A stretch of DNA of 47,648 bases, taken from NCBI GenBank assembly GCA_016927325.1, contig JAFGMY010000102.1, positions 1 through 47,648 on the forward strand. Direction: 5' to 3'. The position numbers and the translations under genes were made by a program. The first letter of the stretch is position 1. Each line of letters starts with the position of its first letter. Source of the DNA: Actinomycetota bacterium. Its GTDB lineage: Bacteria; Actinomycetota; Geothermincolia; Fen-727; Anoxymicrobiaceae. Shown here in pieces: positions 29,589 to 39,576 of this stretch. Under the pieces are notes generated by a model that was given only the letters and a program-made list of their open reading frames with translations, was not told the origin of the DNA and did not search any database.

Positions 29589-31208
29589 ATGAGGGTGTCG
29601 GTACTTAAGAAGAGGATTCCCGGGCCTGGTACAAACAGGGTGGGAACCTGTCTCCGCGTAGTGTCGGCCATGGTTATTACCGCCGCCGCCATGTTCATGT
29701 TCGCCGTCCCGGCGTTTGCCGCCGTCCCGCAGATACTGAACGTATTTCCGGTTACGGGACCGGTCGGGACACCGGTTGTGATAGCCGGTACGGGTTTCGG
29801 GGCGGAAACTGAATACAGCGCGGTTATGTTCAACGGTGTAGGCGCTGAAGTGACGACATGGCAGAACAATGTAATTTCGGTGACAGTTCCCGAGGGCGCC
29901 ACTACCGGCCCGGTTACTGTTATTAATGCCGACGGTGTCAGCAACGGCGTTGAATTCACGGTAACCGAGACCCCTCAAGCGGATACGACATGGTATCTTG
30001 CGGAGGGCAGCACCGCCTGGGGTTTTGAGACTTACATCCTGATGCAGAACATCACCGATATCGACGCGACGGTGAACGTTACGTACAACACTGAGCAGTA
30101 CGGCAGGATTCCGAGGCCGCAAGCTCTTAATGTACCCCCGAACTCCAGGGTGACCTTCCTGGTAAACGACGACATTTCAAACGTGGATGTCTCGACGGAA
30201 CTCGATTCTTCGCAGCCGATAGTCTGCGAGCGCTCCATGTACTGGAACGGCAGGATCGACGGCCATGATTCAATCGGCGTAACCGACGCCGCGAACGACT
30301 GGTACCTCGCGGAAGGATATACCGACAACGGTTTCGAGACGTGGGTTCTCGTCCAGAACCCGAACCAGCAACTGGCCGCAACGGTAAATGTGACTTATAT
30401 GACATCGAATGGAACGATAGAGAAAGCGCCTTTCCAGGTAGGCGCGGGGCAGCGGTATACAATCAACGTGGCTGAAGACGTCGGCGCGTGTGAGGTGTCG
30501 ACCATGGTCGAAAGCGATCTGGCGGTAATCTGCGAGCGCTCCATGTACTGGGACGGCCGCCGGGGTGGGCATGAGACGATCGGGGTGACACAGCCCGGTA
30601 AAGACTGGTACCTGGCCGAGGGGTCGACCGCCTGGGGTTTTGACACATGGCTTCTGCTTCAGAATCCCGGCGATGCCGAAGCGACTGTCAACGTTACCTA
30701 CATGACGCCGGAAGGTCCGCTGGAACAGCCGGCCTTCGAGATGGAGCCGAACTCGAGGCACACTGTGCATGTCAACGATTACGTGGTGAATTCGGACACC
30801 TCGATCGGGGTGACGGGCAGTGAAGACCTGATCGCGGAAAGAGCGATGTACTGGAACAACGGCACCGGCAGGGCGGGGCACAACACCAGGGGCCTTACCG
30901 GGCTTTCGGATACCGTCTACCTGGCCGAGGGGTCGACCGCCTGGGGGTTCGAGACGTTTGTATGCATGCAGAACCCCAACGATGAAATCGCCAGGGTTCA
31001 AGTGACGTATAACATCAATGACGGCGCGGTCGACGGCGGGGAATGGATTATCCAGCCGAACAGCCGGGTTACCATCAACGTCAACCAGCAGCTTCCGAAT
31101 TACGATACCTCTGTCAAGCTCGAGTCCGATGTGCCGATAGCGGCCGAGAGAGCCATGTACTGGAGCACAAGGGGCGGCGGACACGACTCGATAGGGTGGT
31201 CCCCGTAA
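29589..31208 (+). CDS. Secreted IPT/TIG-domain protein with four WYLAEG (DUF5719-like) repeats
   Basis: Signal peptide; 'PQILNVFPVTGPVGTPVVIAGTGFG' IPT/TIG motif; four repeats 'WYLAEGSTAWGFETYILMQN...ERSMYW...GHDSIG'. Confidence 0.9.
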   Translation: MRVSVLKKRIPGPGTNRVGTCLRVVSAMVITAAAMFMFAVPAFAAVPQILNVFPVTGPVGTPVVIAGTGFGAETEYSAVMFNGVGAEVTTWQNNVISVTVPEGATTGPVTVINADGVSNGVEFTVTETPQADTTWYLAEGSTAWGFETYILMQNITDIDATVNVTYNTEQYGRIPRPQALNVPPNSRVTFLVNDDISNVDVSTELDSSQPIVCERSMYWNGRIDGHDSIGVTDAANDWYLAEGYTDNGFETWVLVQNPNQQLAATVNVTYMTSNGTIEKAPFQVGAGQRYTINVAEDVGACEVSTMVESDLAVICERSMYWDGRRGGHETIGVTQPGKDWYLAEGSTAWGFDTWLLLQNPGDAEATVNVTYMTPEGPLEQPAFEMEPNSRHTVHVNDYVVNSDTSIGVTGSEDLIAERAMYWNNGTGRAGHNTRGLTGLSDTVYLAEGSTAWGFETFVCMQNPNDEIARVQVTYNINDGAVDGGEWIIQPNSRVTINVNQQLPNYDTSVKLESDVPIAAERAMYWSTRGGGHDSIGWSP

Positions 31209-31231
31209 TAAAAATATAACTGTAATGTCAC

Positions 31232-31264
31232 AAAGGCCGGCCCGCTTTGGAGCCGGCCTTTTTT
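31232..31264 (+). terminator. Rho-independent terminator
   Basis: AAAGGCCGGC-(loop)-GCCGGCCTTTTTT directly after the CDS ending at 31208. Confidence 0.88.
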
Positions 31265-31620
31265 CATGTCATTTCCCTGCCCTCTGCGCCGGCTGTAGGC
31301 TCTTTACAGTTTCCGGGACAATAGCTGGAACCCCGCGGTTGCCTGCTGAATTGCGCCGGGATGCTCCGAAAAAGGGAACAACGGAGTGATAATCACCGGA
31401 AATACGGTTGATTTTGAATGGATTCCATTTGATTGATCGAATACGTGTTTATAATGAAAATGGATGAAGTTGCATCAGCATAAATCCTCGATTGTTTCTT
31501 ATTAAAGGGACGCGAGCACCCGGGAAGCCGGCGAAACGCCTTCCAAAGTAATCTTTTACGCACGCGGCATTTATCAAGTTTTACGGGAAAATTGATTCGA
31601 CTATTTCTTGGGGTGGCAAA

Positions 31621-32016
31621 ATGAGCGGAAACGAAGTAAAGAGATTTCTGGTTGTAAACAGCGACATGGTCCTTGGAGAATCGGTCAGAAAGATCCTTGA
31701 GGAGACATTCTCGGTGAAAGTGGATCTCGAGTCTGAAAGCTCCAAAGCCCTGGAGAGGCTCACGCGGGAAAACTATCAGATAGTGATATCTGATTTCTCC
31801 CTGACCGACGGCGACTGCTTCGAACTTCTCCGGGAGATCTCAGTGAGGAACATTGACACCTGCCCTATCGTGGTTGCGCCGAGAGGGGACGAACAGCTTG
31901 CGGCACGCAGTCTCGTTTATGGTGCCGTGGGTTGTGTCGTAAGATACAGAAACTATTTCAGGGAACTGCGGGAGGCGGTCGGCCTTGCGCTGGCCGGCTT
32001 CGAAGTGAAACAATAA
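31621..32016 (+). CDS. Receiver-like domain protein (probably degenerate)
   Basis: 'RFLVVNSDMVLGESVRKIL', 'YQIVISDFSLTDGDCFELL'; conserved Lys position reads 'CVVRYRN'. Confidence 0.82.
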   Translation: MSGNEVKRFLVVNSDMVLGESVRKILEETFSVKVDLESESSKALERLTRENYQIVISDFSLTDGDCFELLREISVRNIDTCPIVVAPRGDEQLAARSLVYGAVGCVVRYRNYFRELREAVGLALAGFEVKQ

Positions 32017-32129
32017 ACCTCGAAATAGAATAAAATTGGAAATGCCAGGTCCAAATCGGTTAAATTATTATCCTGAGGAGCCTTAACTTATATAAGGTAT
32101 GGTGTTAATGGTGGCTGGGGTCGGTTGCA

Positions 32130-33818
32130 ATGAGTGACAAACCAAAAGAACGGTTCCTGGTTGTCGACGACAGTTCACACTTTAGTTTCTTCATCAAGAG
32201 AACGCTGGAGGAACGTTTTTCCGCGCAGGTCAAGGTGGCATGGGACTGTGCTTCAGCGAGGGAAGTTTTCGCAAGGGAGAAGTTTGATGTCATTACCCTC
32301 GATTACGTTCTCCCGGACGGCGACGGCCTCGAGCTTCTTCAGGAGTTCACGTCCGAGGAGTATTGCCCCCCAATTATCATGATAACCGGTGAGGGCGACG
32401 AGAATGTCGCCGCCCGCTGTCTGCACCTGGGAGCTTCCGGTTACGTCGCCAAGTCAAGAGACTTCTACGCGAGGTTATCTGAAGTGGTGGATAAGGTCCG
32501 CGGTGAAGTGGCGAAGAGAAAGGTACACGAGAAGCTCAAGAAATCCAGCGTTGTGCTTCACGCGATAGAAAACATAGAGCAGCTCGTGGCCAGCGAGAAA
32601 GACCGCGAAAGCTTTCTGAGGGGCATCTGCGGCAATCTGCTGGAGGGGCGTGATTACTACAACGCCTGGATAACGCTGCTTGACGATTCGGGCGATATTA
32701 AGAACAACGTCGGTTCCACCATGGGCGAGAAGTATGTCCCCATTATGGATATCTTGAATGAAGGCACTCTCACTGTTTGCTGCAAGAGGGCGCTCGGTCA
32801 GCCCGGAGTGATGATAATGAAGGCTTCTTCGGAAGAGTGCGAGCAGTGCCCGCTCGCGATGGTCTCCCGGGACATTGGTGTAATGGTGGCCAGGCTGAAG
32901 CACGGTGACAATGTGTACGGGCTGCTCGGAGCATACGGTCCGGTTTCGATTACGGAAGACAAAGAAGAGGCTGATGTCATTACTCAGGTGGCCGAAGACA
33001 CTGCTTACGCGCTTGGCGTAATCGAGATCGCGATGGAGCGGAAGAAGGCGGAGGACGCCCTCAAGGAACAGGACAGAAGGCTTCGCGCGATCGCCGATAC
33101 GGTTAGAGAATCGATCATGATTCTCAGCCAGAACGATAAGATCGTGTACTGGAACGCGGGGGCTGAGAGAATGTACGGTTATCCCGCAAGCGAAGCAATC
33201 GGAAAAGAACCCGCGGATATCCTCTTTATCGGCAAAGACCGCATCGCCAACTCGGACCGGTTTATGCTTCACGTTAAGGGCGCCGCCCATGGGAGCACCG
33301 GCGGTGTGGAAGAGTTTGAAGTTACCAACAAGGATGGCGCAAAAATCCATGTCAGCTTCAGCATTACGTATTTCAGTGTCGGGGAAACGGCTTATGTTGT
33401 CGTGGTAGGACGGAACATTTCAGACCATAAGCGTGTGCTCGACGTGCTCAGCAAATCGGAGGGGCGCTATAGACGTCTTTTTGAGTCATTCAGCGAAGGA
33501 ATTGCCGCCCTGACCGAAGAGGGCAAAGTGCTCGAATGCAATCATTCGTTCGCGAGCATTCTCGAGTACAAGCCCGAGGAGCTCATCGATCTGCATTTGA
33601 GCGACCTTGTCGCGGCGAAATGGCTCGGGCGCAGCGGCGAGATGTTTGATTCCCTGACTGATAATGATTTCACCGGGGAGTTCGAGCTCGAGATGATGAA
33701 GCATGAAGGGAAACCCGCGCAGGTGATGGCGAAGATGTTCAGGGCTGACGATGAAGACGACCGTGTATATGGGTGGGTCGTTATTACCGATAAGGCCGGG
33801 GCTGTAAGCAAGGTGTAA
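32130..33818 (+). CDS. Response regulator with REC-GAF-PAS-PAS architecture
   Basis: 'RFLVVDDSSHFSFFIKRTL', 'DVITLDYVLPDGDGLELL'; PAS text 'RRLRAIADTVRESIMILSQNDKIVYWNAGAERMYGY' and 'GRYRRLFESFSEGIAALTEEGKVLECN'; ends without a kinase domain. Confidence 0.88.
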   Translation: MSDKPKERFLVVDDSSHFSFFIKRTLEERFSAQVKVAWDCASAREVFAREKFDVITLDYVLPDGDGLELLQEFTSEEYCPPIIMITGEGDENVAARCLHLGASGYVAKSRDFYARLSEVVDKVRGEVAKRKVHEKLKKSSVVLHAIENIEQLVASEKDRESFLRGICGNLLEGRDYYNAWITLLDDSGDIKNNVGSTMGEKYVPIMDILNEGTLTVCCKRALGQPGVMIMKASSEECEQCPLAMVSRDIGVMVARLKHGDNVYGLLGAYGPVSITEDKEEADVITQVAEDTAYALGVIEIAMERKKAEDALKEQDRRLRAIADTVRESIMILSQNDKIVYWNAGAERMYGYPASEAIGKEPADILFIGKDRIANSDRFMLHVKGAAHGSTGGVEEFEVTNKDGAKIHVSFSITYFSVGETAYVVVVGRNISDHKRVLDVLSKSEGRYRRLFESFSEGIAALTEEGKVLECNHSFASILEYKPEELIDLHLSDLVAAKWLGRSGEMFDSLTDNDFTGEFELEMMKHEGKPAQVMAKMFRADDEDDRVYGWVVITDKAGAVSKV

Positions 33819-33981
33819 AACGCCTCGGTCTCTCCCGAAAAGTCTTGAATCGAGCGCTCCGCACAGTTTTCTCCCCTTTTGATACGCGAGCAACGCCTCA
33901 ATATCCGGCGGTTGACCAGGTTAAAGCGACAAACAGAAGATAAAATTCCTGAATATCCCCCCTGCCAAAGGGATACCGGGG

Positions 33982-34803
33982 TTAAATAGGGAGTTGTTCG
34001 AGAATTTCCATTATCTCATCAGGGGCAGCTTCCCTGGCGTTTGCCGCCGCTTCCGGAAGGGCTATATCGACCGGCTTATTATAATTTGAGAACACGGCTT
34101 TTATGGCAAGGTTGATATCTCCGAGAAGTTCAACGTCTTCGACATACATCTCGAGGTCTACTTCGTCGACCAGCATTGTTTCCTTATCGATAGTAATAAC
34201 CGCGTCTATACTGGTGCGCTTTGACATTTCCTCGATCATGTATTTGACCTCAGGCCCCAGCTCGTCGACTATGTCCTGGTTGAGGATCGCCTGCTCGAAG
34301 AACTTCGGCCCCACCTCAAAAGAGATCACATAACTCTCATCAGTCTCATCTTTGAGCTCGAGATTTTTTGCGTTGCCGGTCAGTTTGTCCAGCTCCGAAG
34401 GCGAAAGCTGAAAAACGTTCATGAGGTCTCTGACCTCGGTGGTGAGGCTCTTGAGCCAGCCCTTTTCGGGTACGAAGGCGTATGCGTAATCATCGATGGA
34501 GTAGGCTTCGGACTCCGTTCCCATCCCGGAAAAACGAATATGGTATTTTGGATTGTTCCTGTCCCCGATATCCGCCGACACGACCATGTCCAGTTTTTCT
34601 TTTTCCTTGCTTATGACCGGGGCGTCGAGCACGGATTTGAAATCAAGGTTAAAGGTTTTAACAACCTGCATCTTCCTGTTGCTTTTTTCTATGATGCCCT
34701 GGAGTTCTTCAGGCTCTTTATCGTTTTTCCCGCACCCCGGGACCACCGCGCCGGAAACGAGCAGAACTGAAAGAAGAAGTAATACGGTTACTGCTTTTCT
34801 CAT
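33982..34803 (-). CDS. Lipoprotein, LppX/DUF6612-like (paralog A)
   Basis: Lipobox 'LLLLSVLLVSGAVVPGCG'; 'FSNYNKPVDIALPEAAA'. Confidence 0.8.
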   Translation of the reverse strand: MRKAVTVLLLLSVLLVSGAVVPGCGKNDKEPEELQGIIEKSNRKMQVVKTFNLDFKSVLDAPVISKEKEKLDMVVSADIGDRNNPKYHIRFSGMGTESEAYSIDDYAYAFVPEKGWLKSLTTEVRDLMNVFQLSPSELDKLTGNAKNLELKDETDESYVISFEVGPKFFEQAILNQDIVDELGPEVKYMIEEMSKRTSIDAVITIDKETMLVDEVDLEMYVEDVELLGDINLAIKAVFSNYNKPVDIALPEAAANAREAAPDEIMEILEQLPI

Positions 34804-34941
34804 CAAAACCTCCGGTAAAAGGTGCCTGCACTTCAATACTACTACGGATTCATGCCCGAGTTTTACGTGTAGCGCATTTTATCACTAATCGTTTCAATGG
34901 GAGGAGACGCCGGACTGCGGCGCTCTTCTTCTGAAGCATGG

Positions 34942-34976
34942 AAAAAGCCCCGGGCTGTCGAAGAAGACCGGGGCTT
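34942..34976 (-). terminator. Rho-independent terminator for the minus-strand lipoprotein gene
   Basis: Minus strand: AAGCCCCGG-(loop)-CCCGGGGCTTTTTCC just downstream of the stop at 35006. Confidence 0.75.
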
Positions 34977-35005
34977 CGGGTTCTGGTTATTGATCGCACC
35001 ATACG

Positions 35006-35821
35006 TTAGATCGGGAGGCCGGGCAAACTGGGTGTCGTGCCGAGTTCGCTTGGGTCGACTTCCGGCGCCGCGGCCGCTTCAGGGGGAAGTTCTATTGTTA
35101 CCGGCTTGTTGTAGTCTGAGTATTTCATGTCCATATCCGCGGTCATATTTCCGATCATGGGCACGTCTTTCATTTCCATCTTGACTTTTGCTTCGGTGAT
35201 ATACATAGATTTCTTGTCGATCGTAAAGACGGCGCTCATGCTCATATTCTTGATCATATCCTCGAACATGCCCATGAACTCTTCGCCCAGTTCATCGCCT
35301 AGCGCATCACTCTCGAACGCGCTCTCGAAGTATTCGCTTCCGATGGTAAACGAGACCTCATAGGACTTACCGTTCTCCGAGACCATCTTTAAATCCTCGG
35401 CGCCCTTGGACATCTTGCCTATTTCGTCGGGAGTCATCTGCGCGTATTCACCTATATCCGCCATCGGCGTCTTTACCCAGCCCATGCCGGGCATCTCCAT
35501 ATAGGTGTAGTTTCCCAGCAGGTAGAGTTCCGTATCCATGCCCATCACTGAAGTGACGATCTGCGCTTTTGGATCTTGCGGGTCCGACATGTCGGCTATC
35601 ATTTCCATCTTGATGTCCTGTTCCGCGCCGTCCATCATGTCCATCTCGTACTCACCGGTGGTTTTCATGGTGAAAGATGTTACATCCTGCATCGCGGCAC
35701 TGCTCTTGTCCAGGATGTCCGCCGTCTCGGCACTGCTTGTTCCGCCGCAGCCGGCCGTCCAGACTCCGAACGAGCCGAGGATAAGCATTAATGAAATCAA
35801 AGACGCCAGTAACTTTCTCAT
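35006..35821 (-). CDS. Lipoprotein, LppX/DUF6612-like (paralog B)
   Basis: Lipobox 'GVWTAGCGG'; 'YSDYNKPVTIELPPEAAA' parallels paralog A. Confidence 0.82.
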   Translation of the reverse strand: MRKLLASLISLMLILGSFGVWTAGCGGTSSAETADILDKSSAAMQDVTSFTMKTTGEYEMDMMDGAEQDIKMEMIADMSDPQDPKAQIVTSVMGMDTELYLLGNYTYMEMPGMGWVKTPMADIGEYAQMTPDEIGKMSKGAEDLKMVSENGKSYEVSFTIGSEYFESAFESDALGDELGEEFMGMFEDMIKNMSMSAVFTIDKKSMYITEAKVKMEMKDVPMIGNMTADMDMKYSDYNKPVTIELPPEAAAAPEVDPSELGTTPSLPGLPI

Positions 35822-35875
35822 AAGGAACCTCCTTTAGTGTTGACTCAATTGTATCAGAATCAGAATGAGCATCTT

Positions 35876-38353
35876 TTATTCAATATTGTCCGCCGGGAAC
35901 CGGTCCGGTTTGCCTCCGGTTGAGGCGGAGTCTCTTATGCGTTGAATTACGAGCAATAAGAGCGGGACAAACAGATAAATGGAGATTGCCGCGGCGGGCT
36001 CGATTCCTGAGTCGTTGAAAAGCAGTGCCGCCACAAGCCCGGCCGTCATACCGGCCATGCCGGCCGTCAGGTAGCGATAACCCCGCCGCAGCTTCCTGAA
36101 CAGCTTGAATTTCCAGTTGAGCAACAAAGCACCGAAAACAGCCAGAAGCAGAAGCAAGCGCCAGGTGGACACAAAAGCCAGGGACCAGTTGGCGGAGAGT
36201 TTCCGCATTGCCTGGGGAAGAACCGACGATATGCCGGCTTCCCTGAAACGGCTTATGGCCCTCCCTGCGTGAGATGCCTGTTCGGGGAGTATCGACGTGA
36301 CGACGATCAGGACGGCGACGCACAGCAGCACGATTATGCCGGCCGCAAGAATCTTCTTCCAGTTGAGCGGCCTGCCTTCCAGTTTGAGCAACGTAGCCGC
36401 CGAGGCCGCCACCGCGGTAATGAGGCCTCCTACGTTTGCCCCGATTCGCGGGTAGCTGAGGAACAGGCCCATTAATATGAAAACGGTGCAGGTGAAAAGA
36501 TATCGTTTCCAGGATTTATCCAGGGTGTTTTGAAAGACCTCGCACACCAGGCAGGCGAACAACACCGATGAACCTACTATGACCCCCATGTACAGGTTTC
36601 CTATACCGTAGTACCTGCCGGCGATTATTATGTCCGATCCGAAAGCGCTCAAGGTCATCAGGGGCGAGCCCAGGAGGGGGTCGATGAGCGCGGTGAAAAG
36701 GGTTGCGCAGGAGACGAATATCATAGAGACAAACATGCCGTGTCCCGCCGTATCTTTAAAGGGCCTGGTTCCCCCCAGGGAAACAGCGGCAAGGCTGGTC
36801 AGAAGGCATATGCCGATTACCAGTGGAATCGAGCGATAGAGTGCGGCGTTGCCGAAAACCGGGTATATCAGGTATGCGAAGGGGCCGCACAGAACCATCA
36901 GGAGGGCGGTTTTCCAGAAAAGCCCATGGTTATAGACTAGATCGTCACGCAGGAAGACGCACATTATAAACAGTGAAATGAGCACCATGACTGAGATCAC
37001 GTAGAACCGGACCATCGATTTTCTGGTTGTTGATGAGGCAACGACGGTTGTTCTGAACTTCTTCATATCGCCGATATCGGTCGAGGTGGATGTTTCCGAC
37101 AGAGGCCTGCCTTCCATTTTGCCCGGGGTGTCTATGCCGAAATATTCGAGCAGCGTCGGCGCGATATCGAAATTGGAGACCACTCCCGTGCGCCTGGTTG
37201 TCGGCGACGCCAGGAGTGTCCCCGTTTTGAACCCCGGGCCGCTTATCACCAGGGGGGTCAGGAGTTCGCCCCTGGCAAGCATTTCCCGCGAGGGGGTCGG
37301 GGTACATATAATCACCATGTCTTTTGACAAATCCAGGGATTTCAGTATCTCGCCTACAGCCTGGTCGCTGTTTTTAATTGCTGCGCTTCGAGCTTCGGCC
37401 AGGGCCTTATCGGTATAATAGGAACTGCCTTCGTCCACCCTGGAGGTCTGACCGAGATCGATCACGACAAGGTCGGTCCGCGGCAGCAACATCTCGGTTT
37501 CCGAGATTATTCTCTCGTAATTGGTAGTTACGTTCGTGTGTTCGGGGTTCACTCCCGAAAGGTTCGCCGATACATTGCCGATGGGCACGATCCCGTTTTT
37601 ATCCATGGCTATGCAGGACGCTTCCCTGTGGATGGCCACCACGGAAGGATAAGCTTCAATTTCCTCCGGGGAGGGAATAAGGTCATCGGAGTACTCCTGA
37701 TCGCGGGATAGCGTGGTGTCTACGGACCTGGCCGGGGCGAGGGAGTCGGCGTTGCCAAGCAAAGCTGTAACCTTACCTTTGGATTTCAGGGTCTGTCCCA
37801 GGAGTCCCGGTTCGCTGGTCGAATAAAAATTGTCCGAGTTCCTGATCATTTCCTCAATGTATAAATTTACAACCGAACCTTCGGGCGCCTTGCGCCCGGT
37901 CCGGGAAGAGTAGATGTTCCCCGCCTTGATCTGCTCTCCCCTCGGTCCCGTCAGAAGCTCATCGTAGTTGAATGCCAGCCCGGCGTTTGAACCCGCGTTG
38001 GCCCGTCCTCCCGCGCCGATTACCAGGTAACTTCCATTGCCGTAAAAATCGCGTACAAGGCGTGCGTTCATAAGAGCGAAGCCGCCAGTGGAAATGAGTT
38101 TGAATATGTTCGGCGCATCGGTTTCGGAAAGGTCGTCGATGCCGATCCTGTCTATTACGAAAAGAACTGCTTTTCCCTTCCCGCCGGGGTTTTCATCGAC
38201 CGCTGTTCCGGGAACACCCCGGGCTGCGGCCCGGGGTGGTGAAAGAGACATGCTCATCGAAAGCACAATGAAAACAGCAAGAATAAAGACCAGTCGGAAC
38301 TTGTTCTTTCCAGCCGGGCTGATAATGCTTACTCGTGCCGTGGTTTTCTGCAT
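35876..38353 (-). CDS. Alkaline-phosphatase-superfamily-like extracytoplasmic domain fused to a polytopic membrane region
   Basis: Starts MQKTTARVSI (CAT at 38351-38353), TM, 'AVLFVIDRIGIDDLSETDAPNIFKL', 'DIAPTLLEYFGIDTPGKMEGRPLSE', then about 9-10 TM helices. The longer listed ORF (to 39580) reads through sequence antisense to the next gene. Confidence 0.82.
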   Translation of the reverse strand: MQKTTARVSIISPAGKNKFRLVFILAVFIVLSMSMSLSPPRAAARGVPGTAVDENPGGKGKAVLFVIDRIGIDDLSETDAPNIFKLISTGGFALMNARLVRDFYGNGSYLVIGAGGRANAGSNAGLAFNYDELLTGPRGEQIKAGNIYSSRTGRKAPEGSVVNLYIEEMIRNSDNFYSTSEPGLLGQTLKSKGKVTALLGNADSLAPARSVDTTLSRDQEYSDDLIPSPEEIEAYPSVVAIHREASCIAMDKNGIVPIGNVSANLSGVNPEHTNVTTNYERIISETEMLLPRTDLVVIDLGQTSRVDEGSSYYTDKALAEARSAAIKNSDQAVGEILKSLDLSKDMVIICTPTPSREMLARGELLTPLVISGPGFKTGTLLASPTTRRTGVVSNFDIAPTLLEYFGIDTPGKMEGRPLSETSTSTDIGDMKKFRTTVVASSTTRKSMVRFYVISVMVLISLFIMCVFLRDDLVYNHGLFWKTALLMVLCGPFAYLIYPVFGNAALYRSIPLVIGICLLTSLAAVSLGGTRPFKDTAGHGMFVSMIFVSCATLFTALIDPLLGSPLMTLSAFGSDIIIAGRYYGIGNLYMGVIVGSSVLFACLVCEVFQNTLDKSWKRYLFTCTVFILMGLFLSYPRIGANVGGLITAVAASAATLLKLEGRPLNWKKILAAGIIVLLCVAVLIVVTSILPEQASHAGRAISRFREAGISSVLPQAMRKLSANWSLAFVSTWRLLLLLAVFGALLLNWKFKLFRKLRRGYRYLTAGMAGMTAGLVAALLFNDSGIEPAAAISIYLFVPLLLLVIQRIRDSASTGGKPDRFPADNIE

Positions 38354-38584
38354 CTCGTTTCCCTTTGCTGTTCTAAGTGCCGGATAAACATTTCCCATGG
38401 GAGGCTCAGTCAGTGGTAAAAGACCACCACCGGCATACCTGGATAATAATACCAGAAAGCATTTCCCGGTAACCTTTGAGTAACCGATCCACCTCCGGAG
38501 CGCCGGTGGTACCAGTCCTTGACCCGGCTTGATAAGATATACACCTGTTTTCCAGTTTCGCCAAACCGTAATCGGAGGTAACAA

Positions 38585-39502
38585 GTGACAACCGACGAGA
38601 ATTATCTGGTGGTAGTTAATCCTGTGGGACGCGGGGGAAAAGCCCTCGAGCGGGGGACATGGCTGCTTAACAAGCTGCAACACCTCGGCGTTAGCCATGA
38701 AGCAGTATTCACCGAGAAGGCCGGCCATGCCCGCGATCTCGTTTCGAACTGGAGCGATCCCGTGGATACGGTTGTGGCGGTAGGTGGTGACGGGACCGTG
38801 AACGAGGTGATAAACGGGATTATCGACTCTGGACAAAACGGCCGGAAACTCGCAGTGCTTCCAAGCGGCACCGCCGATGATTTCGCCAGAAACATGAAGA
38901 TACCCGACAACAGGGAGAAAGCGTTGAAGGCAATGCTCGGTGGAAGTGATAAGACGATAGACCTGATGCTGGTGAACGACCGCTACGCCAGCGTTACGGT
39001 AGGAATCGGACTGGATGCGGAAATCGCCCACCGCACATACAGGAGTAAAAGGTTTCGCCTTCTGGCCTACTGGTACCACGGTTTGAGCATGCTTTTCAAG
39101 CCCATACCGAGAAGCCCGCTTACAATCGATATCGGAGAGTATCACCTGAGGAACGACTTTGTGCTTATCGTAGCGGGGAACGCGGGTGACTACGGACGGT
39201 ACATGAACATGATTCCCGAAGCCCGGATGGATGATGGAGTGGTAAACCTTGTAACCGCGGACATGATGAACCGGTTCAAGGCCCTTCTTCTTTTTCTGTT
39301 GTCTTTCGCCGCCTGGCACCGATGGGCAAGGGAACTGACGTTTTACTCCGGCACGGAGATAGTGATCGAGTGCATGGAAGATGTTTACGCGCAGTTCGAC
39401 GGCGAGGTGGTAACCTATGACAAGGGCGCGGTGCTGGACATGAGAGTCACGCCGTCGGCTTTGCGGGTCAAGGTTCCCGAACAGAAAAAGAAAGGGAAGT
39501 AA
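38585..39502 (+). CDS. Diacylglycerol/lipid kinase family protein (YegS/BmrU-like)
   Basis: 'YLVVVNPVGRGGKAL', 'VAVGGDGTVNEVINGI', 'LAVLPSGTADDFARNMKIP'; GTG start. Confidence 0.92.
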   Translation: MTTDENYLVVVNPVGRGGKALERGTWLLNKLQHLGVSHEAVFTEKAGHARDLVSNWSDPVDTVVAVGGDGTVNEVINGIIDSGQNGRKLAVLPSGTADDFARNMKIPDNREKALKAMLGGSDKTIDLMLVNDRYASVTVGIGLDAEIAHRTYRSKRFRLLAYWYHGLSMLFKPIPRSPLTIDIGEYHLRNDFVLIVAGNAGDYGRYMNMIPEARMDDGVVNLVTADMMNRFKALLLFLLSFAAWHRWARELTFYSGTEIVIECMEDVYAQFDGEVVTYDKGAVLDMRVTPSALRVKVPEQKKKGK

Positions 39503-39519
39503 TGGAGCACATTCACCAC

Positions 39520-39576
39520 AAGAGCGCATCGGCCGCCCCGTGGCAGGCATCTCCTTTCCCCGGTGCTCTTCTTTTC
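39520..39576 (+). terminator. Candidate hairpin terminator after the lipid kinase gene
   Basis: AAGAG-cg-CATCGG pairs with CCGGTG-CTCTT followed by CTTTTC. Confidence 0.5.

Noticed and set aside
30270-31184. 304-aa minus-strand ORF (and 21500-22422 equivalents) opposite the WYLAEG repeats
   Set aside because: Both repeat genes give similar antisense ORFs because the sense repeats are similar; not independent genes.
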